A DNA stretch of 59,793 nucleotides from an uncultured Nitrosomonadales bacterium (GTDB lineage Bacteria; Pseudomonadota; Gammaproteobacteria; Burkholderiales; Methylophilaceae). Numbering within the stretch: position 1 is the first letter of the stretch; each line of letters opens with the position of its first letter. Positions 54,409-59,793 of the stretch are shown one piece after another. Under the pieces are notes generated by a model. That model worked only from the letters and a program-made list of their open reading frames with translations, was not told the DNA's origin and searched no databases. The stretch covers positions 1 through 59,793 of the forward strand of contig CAMLMA010000001.1 in the NCBI GenBank assembly GCA_946481065.1. The letters are read 5' to 3'. The position numbers were made by a program, and so were the translations under genes.

Positions 54409-55872
54409 ATGAAGCAAAGTTTACAGCTCAAATTCTCGCAACATCTGGCATTGACGCCGCAGCTGCAGCAGTCCATCCGACTGTTGCAGCTCTCCACACA
54501 GGAACTCAACCAGGAACTGGAAAGCCTGCTGCAGGCCAACCCTCTGCTTGAGCGCACCGACAGGCCGGAAGACGGCGGCGAGGCCGAAAGCTTCACGCCC
54601 ATGCCCAATGGTGCCGAGACCAGCGTCGCGGCACCGGCTGAAACCCCGGAGGCGGAAGCGCCGCGGCAGGACGAGTTCGGTGGCGGTGGCGAGGACTATG
54701 TCGAATTCTCCGGCGGCAGCAATCGCTGGGACGAAAGCAGCGCCGGTAGCGACGACGACAACGATTTCACCTATCAGGAAGCGGTCAGCCTCACCCTGCG
54801 CGAACACCTGCTCGGCCAGCTCAAGCTCATGCCGCTGTCGGAACGTGACCAGAACCTGTCGCTGCTATTGGTCGACGCCATCAGCGACGATGGTTACCTG
54901 GAGCAGTCACTGGAAGAACTGGCCGAATTGCTGCCGGAAGAATACGAAGTCGACCCGATGGAGCTGGAGACCGCGCTCAAGCATATCCAGCACCTGGATC
55001 CACCCGGTGTCGGCGCACGCAGCCTGGCCGAATGCCTGGCACTGCAACTGAAAGCCATGCCGGAAGACACGCCGGGGCTGCAACAGGCGATCATGGTCGC
55101 CGAACAGCACCTGCCGCTGCTGGCGGCACGCGATTACGTGCGACTGCGCAAACTGCTGGGGTGTGATGACGAGGCCCTGCGCGGCGTGCAACAGCTCATC
55201 AAGCAGCTCAACCCTCGCCCGGGCAACGCTTTCACCCAGATCGCGTCGGACCATTACATCCAGCACGAGATCATCGTCAAGAAGATCAAGGGGATCTGGA
55301 TCGCCAGCCTCAACGACGAAGTGGTGCCCAAGCTGCGGATCAACCAGTTGTATGCCGGCATATTGAAGCGCAACCGCGACAGCTCGAGCCAGTACCTGAT
55401 GAGCCAGATGCAGGAGGCGAAATGGATGATCAAGAACATCCAGCAACGCTTTTCCACCATCCTGCGCGTATCGCAGGCCATCGTCGACCGCCAGCGCAAC
55501 TTCTTCGAGCATGGCGAGGTCGCCATGCGGCCGCTGGTGCTGCGCGAGATCGCAGACGAGCTGGGCCTGCATGAATCCACCGTATCACGCGTGACGACAC
55601 GCAAGTACATGCTCACTCCGCGTGGCGTTTATGAACTGAAGTATTTCTTCGGCAGCCATGTCGCTACCGAATCCGGAGGCGCCTGTTCCGCCACGGCGAT
55701 CCGGGCATTGATCAAACAGATGGTGAATGAAGAGAACCCGAAGAAACCCCTGTCGGATAACCAGATCACCGACATCCTCGGCAAACAGGGCATCGTCGTC
55801 GCCCGACGCACCATCGCGAAATACCGCGAGTCTCTGCAGATACCCGCGGCAAACCAGCGCAAGTCGTTGTGA
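54409..55872 (+). CDS. rpoN: RNA polymerase sigma-54 factor
   Basis: A 487-residue sigma factor for -24/-12 promoters. Region I is Gln/Leu-rich (LQLKFSQHLALTPQLQQSIRLLQ). An acidic region II follows at about 50-120, then the core-binding domain. The C-terminal DNA-binding part has the helix-turn-helix LHESTVSRVTTRKYM and the RpoN box ARRTIAKYRE (about 465-474). PilR in this window is a likely user. Confidence 0.97.
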   Translation: MKQSLQLKFSQHLALTPQLQQSIRLLQLSTQELNQELESLLQANPLLERTDRPEDGGEAESFTPMPNGAETSVAAPAETPEAEAPRQDEFGGGGEDYVEFSGGSNRWDESSAGSDDDNDFTYQEAVSLTLREHLLGQLKLMPLSERDQNLSLLLVDAISDDGYLEQSLEELAELLPEEYEVDPMELETALKHIQHLDPPGVGARSLAECLALQLKAMPEDTPGLQQAIMVAEQHLPLLAARDYVRLRKLLGCDDEALRGVQQLIKQLNPRPGNAFTQIASDHYIQHEIIVKKIKGIWIASLNDEVVPKLRINQLYAGILKRNRDSSSQYLMSQMQEAKWMIKNIQQRFSTILRVSQAIVDRQRNFFEHGEVAMRPLVLREIADELGLHESTVSRVTTRKYMLTPRGVYELKYFFGSHVATESGGACSATAIRALIKQMVNEENPKKPLSDNQITDILGKQGIVVARRTIAKYRESLQIPAANQRKSL

Positions 55873-55900
55873 CCTGCGCGAACCACTGAAGGAGAGCATC

Positions 55901-56227
55901 ATGAACTTGCAACTAACCGGCCATCATCTCGATGTCACCCCAGCTTTGCGTGAATATGTCCTCAGCAAACTGACGCGCGTCAGTAATCACTTCGATCATG
56001 TCATCGACGTCAAAGTGACGCTCAGCGTGGAAAAGCTGATCCAGAAGGTCGAGGCGACGCTGCATGTTCCGGGTAACGATCTGCACGCTACCTGTAGTGA
56101 CGAGAACATGTATAGCGCCATCGACATGCTGGCCGACAAACTGGATCGCCAGGTGCTGAAGCACAAGGAGAAAATGAGCGATCATCACAAGAGCGATGGT
56201 GGCGTGAAACACCAGGCTGCCGAGTAA
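55901..56227 (+). CDS. hpf: Ribosome hibernation promoting factor (short form)
   Basis: A 108-residue RaiA/HPF protein that binds the 30S decoding site and promotes 100S dimers in resting cells. MNLQLTGHHLDVTPALREYV and DMLADKLDRQVLKHKEK are family hallmarks. The short length lacks the C-terminal dimerisation domain of long HPF. The start at 55901 has GGAG seven bases upstream and gives the canonical N-terminus. It follows rpoN, as in most proteobacteria. Confidence 0.95.
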   Translation: MNLQLTGHHLDVTPALREYVLSKLTRVSNHFDHVIDVKVTLSVEKLIQKVEATLHVPGNDLHATCSDENMYSAIDMLADKLDRQVLKHKEKMSDHHKSDGGVKHQAAE

Positions 56228-56333
56228 GCAGCATCACCTGACGAGCAGGACGAGATGCGAAGCGCAGGCAACATGAGAACCGAAAAGACCATGCCTCAGT
56301 GCAAGCCAGGCTGCACGGCAGGTGACGCCCAAA

Positions 56334-56350
56334 CTGCACATCCTTTGCAC
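56334..56350 (+). promoter_or_regulatory. Sigma-54-like promoter element before hprK
   Basis: CTGCAC (56334-56339), five bases, then TTGCAC (56345-56350) match the -24/-12 layout. The essential GC pairs are ten bases apart at 56336-56337 and 56347-56348. The -24 box differs from TGGCAC at its first two positions. It lies about 60 bases before the hprK ATG. No activator site is apparent. Confidence 0.3.
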
Positions 56351-56408
56351 GGGCACGATTCGAATGCGCCGGCGACCAAGCCGCCCGCCCTTACAACAGG
56401 TGTCAACC

Positions 56409-57392
56409 ATGGCTGAGATCAGCGTAGGGCAATTGTTCAAAGACACCCGCCACCCGCTCAAACTCAAGTGGGTGGCAGGCCTCAACGGCGGGGACAACCT
56501 GCTGAGCAGCGAACGGGTGACCAAACCCTCGCTGGCGCTGATCGGCCATCTCAATTTCGTGCATCCCAACCGTGTCCAGGTGCTGGGTTGCGCCGAGATG
56601 GATTACCTGCGCAGCCTGCAGGAAAAAGAGCTGCAGCAGGCGATCCAGAATCTCTTTTCCACCGACCTTGCCGCTGTCGTCGTCGCCAACGGCGAAGTCG
56701 CGCCGTCGCAGCTGACCAAGGCCGCCGATCTTTACCATACGCCGCTGTTCACCTCGCCCCTGCAAAGCCCGGGGCTGATGGATGTGCTGAGCCATTACCT
56801 TGCCCAGGCCGTGGCCGAATCGGTCAGCCGGCATGGCGTGTTCATCGAGGTGCAGGGCTTCGGCGTGCTGATCCAGGGCAACCCCGCCATCGGCAAGAGC
56901 GAGCTGGCGCTGGAATTGATCTCGCGCGGTCATCGCCTGGTCGCCGATGACATCGTCGATTTCTTTCGTGTCGCGCCGGATCGGCTCGAAGGCCGATGCC
57001 CTGAACTGCTACAGGATTTCCTCGAAGTACGCGGTCTCGGCATCCTCAATATCCGCGCGCTGTTCGGCGATAACGCCGTCAAGCCGACCAAGCCGCTCGA
57101 TCTCATCGTGCAGCTGGAGATGGCGGACAAGATGGCGCCCGAACTGCTCGACCGCCTCAAGATCAAGTCGCAGAGCGAAAAGATCCTCGGGGTCAAAGTC
57201 CCCAAGAACACCATCCCCGTCGCCGCCGGCCGCAACATCGCCGTGCTGGTCGAGGTCGCCGTGCGCAACCACATGCTGCTCTTGCGCGGCATCAACGGCA
57301 CCAAGCAATTCATGCAGCGCCAGCATCGCGAGATGAGCCGCCTCGCCAAGAGCACGACCGCCACGCCCAAAAAACGCCGGACCACCCCCTGA
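56409..57392 (+). CDS. hprK: HPr kinase/phosphorylase
   Basis: A 327-residue bifunctional kinase/phosphorylase acting on Ser46 of HPr. Walker A is GNPAIGKSE (near 157-165); [12 protein letters not shown] follows, and the HprK signature [10 protein letters not shown] is near 210. The N-terminal domain (1-130) is complete. The start at 56409 gives the family length, though its ribosome site is weak. The stop shares one base with the rapZ ATG (TGATG). HPr encoded at 58.7 kb keeps Ser46. Confidence 0.95.
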   Translation: MAEISVGQLFKDTRHPLKLKWVAGLNGGDNLLSSERVTKPSLALIGHLNFVHPNRVQVLGCAEMDYLRSLQEKELQQAIQNLFSTDLAAVVVANGEVAPSQLTKAADLYHTPLFTSPLQSPGLMDVLSHYLAQAVAESVSRHGVFIEVQGFGVLIQGNPAIGKSELALELISRGHRLVADDIVDFFRVAPDRLEGRCPELLQDFLEVRGLGILNIRALFGDNAVKPTKPLDLIVQLEMADKMAPELLDRLKIKSQSEKILGVKVPKNTIPVAAGRNIAVLVEVAVRNHMLLLRGINGTKQFMQRQHREMSRLAKSTTATPKKRRTTP

Positions 57393-58234
57393 TGCAACTG
57401 ATCATCCTCACCGGTCTCTCCGGCTCGGGCAAGAGCGTCGCACTGAGGGCGCTGGAAGACAGCGGCTACTACTGCGTCGATAACCTGCCGGCGACCCTGC
57501 TGCCGCAGATCTCGCAGGACCTCAGCGCCGCCATGCAGGACCGTGTCGCGGTCAGCGTCGATACCCGCAGTGCAGCGCTCGAAGCGCTGCCCGACAACAT
57601 CCAGCAGCTACGCGACCGAGGCATCACGGTGCAGGTGCTGTTCCTTGAATCCAGCGTCGAGACCCTGGTCAAGCGCTTCAGCGAGACGCGGCGCCGGCAC
57701 CCCCTGAGCACGGGCGACGAGAGCCGCACCCTGGCCGAGCACATCCGCCAGGAGCGCGACCTGCTGAGCCCGCTTGCGGACCTCGGCCATCGCATCGACA
57801 CCAGCAATCTCAGCGCCAGCAAGTTGCGCAACTGGGTACGCGACTTCGTCGCCAACGACACTAACGGCCTGACCCTGTTCTTCGCTTCGTTCGGCTTCAA
57901 GCACGGCATCCCGCTCGATGCCGATTACGTCTTCGATATCCGCTGCCTGCCCAATCCGCATTACGATCCCGTGCTGCGCCCGCTCACCGGAAAGGATGCG
58001 CCCGTGCGGCAGTTCCTGGAGAGCCAGGAGACCGTGGGCATGATGTATGACGACATCCAGCGTTTCGTCGCGCGCTGGTTGCCGTGTTTCATCCGCGACA
58101 ATCGTAGCTATCTCACTGTGGCGATCGGCTGCACGGGAGGGCAACATCGCTCGGTGTATTTTGTCGAACGGTTAGGGGAGTTTTTTCGCAACCAGCAACA
58201 AAAGGTGCTCATCAGGCACCGCGAATTAGAGTAG
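57392..58234 (+). CDS. rapZ: RNase adapter protein RapZ
   Basis: A 280-residue nucleotide-binding protein (YhbJ). Walker A is GLSGSGKSV (near 8-16), and the C-terminal domain has [19 protein letters not shown] and [15 protein letters not shown]. In enterics it targets the GlmZ small RNA to RNase E to control glmS; in betaproteobacteria that RNA circuit is not established, so only the general role carries over. Start overlaps hprK by one base. Confidence 0.95.
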   Translation: MQLIILTGLSGSGKSVALRALEDSGYYCVDNLPATLLPQISQDLSAAMQDRVAVSVDTRSAALEALPDNIQQLRDRGITVQVLFLESSVETLVKRFSETRRRHPLSTGDESRTLAEHIRQERDLLSPLADLGHRIDTSNLSASKLRNWVRDFVANDTNGLTLFFASFGFKHGIPLDADYVFDIRCLPNPHYDPVLRPLTGKDAPVRQFLESQETVGMMYDDIQRFVARWLPCFIRDNRSYLTVAIGCTGGQHRSVYFVERLGEFFRNQQQKVLIRHRELE

Positions 58235-58281
58235 CCGCCACGATTACCGTCGTGCACGCTGCCAAAGAGGACATACATATC

Positions 58282-58695
58282 ATGATAGGAATTCTGATCA
58301 TCGCGCATGGCACGCTGGGTGAAAGCCTGATCCATTGTGCCAGCCATGTCATGGGCACGCGCCCCCCGATGTTGAAGCAACTGGGCGTCGGCACCCATGA
58401 CGACCCGGCGGGGTTGTTGCCACAGGCGCAGCAGATGGTGAAGGAGCTGGATGAAGGCCAGGGCGTGCTCATCATGTCGGACATCTACGGCGCTACGCCC
58501 TGCAATCTGGTCAGCAAGCTGCTGGTGCCGGGCAAGGTGGAAGGCGTCGCCGGGGTCAACCTGCCGATGCTGGTACGGGCGCTGACTTATCGCAACGGCA
58601 GCATCCTGCCGCTGGTGGAAAAGGCGCTGAGCGGCGGCCACGAAGGCGTTGTACATTTTACCAAGGATACATGTCGTCACCATGATCAAGCATGA
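58282..58695 (+). CDS. PTS EIIA(Man)-type phosphotransfer protein
   Basis: A 137-residue EIIA of the mannose family. The phosphorylated histidine is His9 in ILIIAHGTLGES, and ILIMSDIYGATPCN is the second family motif. No IIB, IIC or IID permease gene is near, so it is likely regulatory rather than a sugar importer component. The ATG at 58282 is chosen to place that histidine at position 9. It overlaps ptsH by 14 bases. Confidence 0.92.
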   Translation: MIGILIIAHGTLGESLIHCASHVMGTRPPMLKQLGVGTHDDPAGLLPQAQQMVKELDEGQGVLIMSDIYGATPCNLVSKLLVPGKVEGVAGVNLPMLVRALTYRNGSILPLVEKALSGGHEGVVHFTKDTCRHHDQA

Positions 58696-58951
58696 GATAG
58701 AAATCATCAATAAACTGGGGTTGCACGCGCGCGCCTCGACCAAGCTGACGCAGACCGCCAGTATCTATAACAGCGATATCTGGATCGAACGTAACGGCCG
58801 CCGCGTCAACGCCAAGAGCATCATGGGCGTGATGATGCTGGCCGCCAGCAAAGGCAGCAAGATCACGCTCGAAGCCGAGGGCAAGGACGAACAGGCCGCG
58901 ATGGAGGCGCTGATCGATCTCATCACCAACCGTTTCGGGGAGCCGGAATGA
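58682..58951 (+). CDS. ptsH: Phosphocarrier protein HPr
   Basis: An 89-residue HPr. His15 (GLHARAST) takes phosphate from EI, and Ser46 (NAKSIMGVMML) is the site used by HprK. Both are present, as expected with hprK in the cluster. The start at 58682 lies inside the end of the EIIA gene. A 62-codon frame begins by overlapping its stop (ATGA at 58948-58951). Confidence 0.96.
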   Translation: MIKHEIEIINKLGLHARASTKLTQTASIYNSDIWIERNGRRVNAKSIMGVMMLAASKGSKITLEAEGKDEQAAMEALIDLITNRFGEPE

Positions 58952-59136
58952 CGGGAACAAGCTTGATGCGTAATCAGAGTATTTCATTCCTCGGCTTAAC
59001 TTCCTCCGCAGCCTCGTGCCATGCGAAGTCGAGGTGCGGCGCCAACGAGCGAATGACGCAGGCAGTACATCGAGTACGACAAGGAATGAGCGGGGCCGGC
59101 AACAAAGTATCGACGAGTCAGGGAGTGAGGCGATGA
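58948..59136 (+). CDS. Possible 62-residue linker ORF between ptsH and ptsI
   Basis: An open frame that overlaps the ptsH stop by four bases and the ptsI start by four bases (ATGA at 59133-59136). The predicted product (MTGTSLMRNQSISFLGLT at its start) is Ser/Arg-rich with no recognisable domain or helix. Codon use looks less constrained than in neighbours. It may be a coupling leader or simply an open spacer. Confidence 0.3.
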   Translation: MTGTSLMRNQSISFLGLTSSAASCHAKSRCGANERMTQAVHRVRQGMSGAGNKVSTSQGVRR

Positions 59137-59793
59137 GTTTTACCATGCATGGGGTGGCCGTCTCTTCAGGCATCGCCATCGGCCATGCGCATCTGGTGTC
59201 GCATGCCTTGCTCGAAGTCGTGCATTACCAGGTACCGAAGAAACTCATCGAACAGGAAGTCACGCGTTTCGAAGGAGCCGTCGATAAGGTCAAGCAGGAT
59301 CTCGACGTCATCCGCCGTCAATTGCCGGCAGGCTCGCCAGCCGAGATCGGCGCCTTCGTCAACACGCATCTCATGATCCTCGCCGACAAGCACCTGTCGG
59401 AGGAGCCCAAGCGCATCATCCGCGAGGAGCAGTGCAACGCCGAATGGGCGATCAAGCAGCAGATGGACGATCTGGTCCAGCAATTCGAACAGATCGAGGA
59501 CGAATACCTGCGTGAGCGCAAGCAGGATGTGGTGCAAGTGGTCGAGCGCGTGATCAAGGTGCTGCTCGGGCATCCGAGCCAAGTCGCTGTCAGGGAGCAG
59601 GAGAGCGCCATCATCCTCGTGGCGCATGACCTGTCGCCGGCCGATGCCATCCAGTTCAAGCAGCACCAGTTCGCCGCCTTCATCACCGATGTCGGCGGCG
59701 CCACCTCGCACACGGCGATCCTGGCGCGTAGCCTCAATATCCCGTCCATCGTCGCCCTGCAGAGGGCGCGAGACCTCATCCGCGACGGCGAAC
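59133..59793 (+). CDS. ptsI: PTS enzyme I, N-terminal part (cut by window end)
   Basis: The first 220 residues of EI, running off the right edge. The phosphorylated histidine is His193 in GGATSHTAILARS, preceded by the HPr-binding helical domain (about 30-140). The start (MSFTMHGVAVSSGIAIG) is typical of EI without an N-terminal GAF domain, so this is ordinary EI rather than EI-Ntr. The PEP-binding half is outside the window. It receives phosphate from PEP and passes it to HPr. Confidence 0.95.
   Translation, partial: MSFTMHGVAVSSGIAIGHAHLVSHALLEVVHYQVPKKLIEQEVTRFEGAVDKVKQDLDVIRRQLPAGSPAEIGAFVNTHLMILADKHLSEEPKRIIREEQCNAEWAIKQQMDDLVQQFEQIEDEYLRERKQDVVQVVERVIKVLLGHPSQVAVREQESAIILVAHDLSPADAIQFKQHQFAAFITDVGGATSHTAILARSLNIPSIVALQRARDLIRDGE

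Overview
The window reads as a densely packed chromosomal segment of a betaproteobacterium, probably of the Nitrosomonadales or methylotroph neighbourhood. The evidence is the combination of an fdsGBACD formate dehydrogenase operon, PP0621-pilS-pilR, DUF3619/DUF3106 with an ECF sigma factor, purM next to an AI-2E exporter and hda, and the Lpt-rpoN-hpf-hprK-rapZ-PTS block. Genus cannot be settled from the sequence alone. I see no insertion sequence, prophage, CRISPR array, rRNA or tRNA, and no gene-free stretch exceeds about 220 bases.

Region 1 (1-11.9 kb) is a formate and molybdenum island. The soluble NAD-dependent formate dehydrogenase operon fdsG-fdsB-fdsA-fdhD(fdsC)-fdsD lies on the minus strand. 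It diverges from an oxalate/formate-type MFS transporter that is followed by a 42-residue membrane peptide. Next come a ModE-like regulator fused to a periplasmic-binding-like domain, a divergent FdhF/YdeP-type molybdopterin oxidoreductase, and a small regulator-like ORF. Repeated CATATG-type palindromes fill the divergent promoter between regulator and oxidoreductase.

Region 2 (12-26 kb) opens with a minus-strand operon of a CHASE2 adenylate cyclase, an SH3-like secreted protein and an M48 protease. It then holds topA, a PBP7-type endopeptidase, a stand-alone GcvH, pepA-holC-hypothetical, lptF-lptG, an RDD protein, and an ECF sigma factor with DUF3619 and DUF3106 partners.

Region 3 (26-44.3 kb) carries PP0621-pilS-pilR, a trypsin-like/TPR protein, a cation antiporter, ampD and an RND efflux adaptor/permease pair. 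A tight minus-strand operon follows: two DUF3108 proteins, an RsmB-type methyltransferase, a dicarboxylate symporter and a GNAT acetyltransferase. The block ends with purM, an AI-2E family exporter and hda.

Region 4 (44.3-50.5 kb) has an orphan soxYZ pair ending in a 31-residue membrane peptide and led by a BepA-like TPR protease, then moaC, thiO and a KefB-type antiporter. MoaC (molybdopterin synthesis) serves the molybdoenzymes of region 1.

Region 5 (50.7-59.8 kb) is the envelope and regulatory block kdsD-kdsC-lptC-lptA-lptB-rpoN-hpf-hprK-rapZ-EIIA(Man)-HPr-EI. EI runs off the right edge. Together with lptF/lptG at 22-24 kb the window holds all inner-membrane and periplasmic Lpt bridge genes (A, B, C, F, G). 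RpoN encoded here is the sigma factor that the PilR encoded at 28 kb would need.
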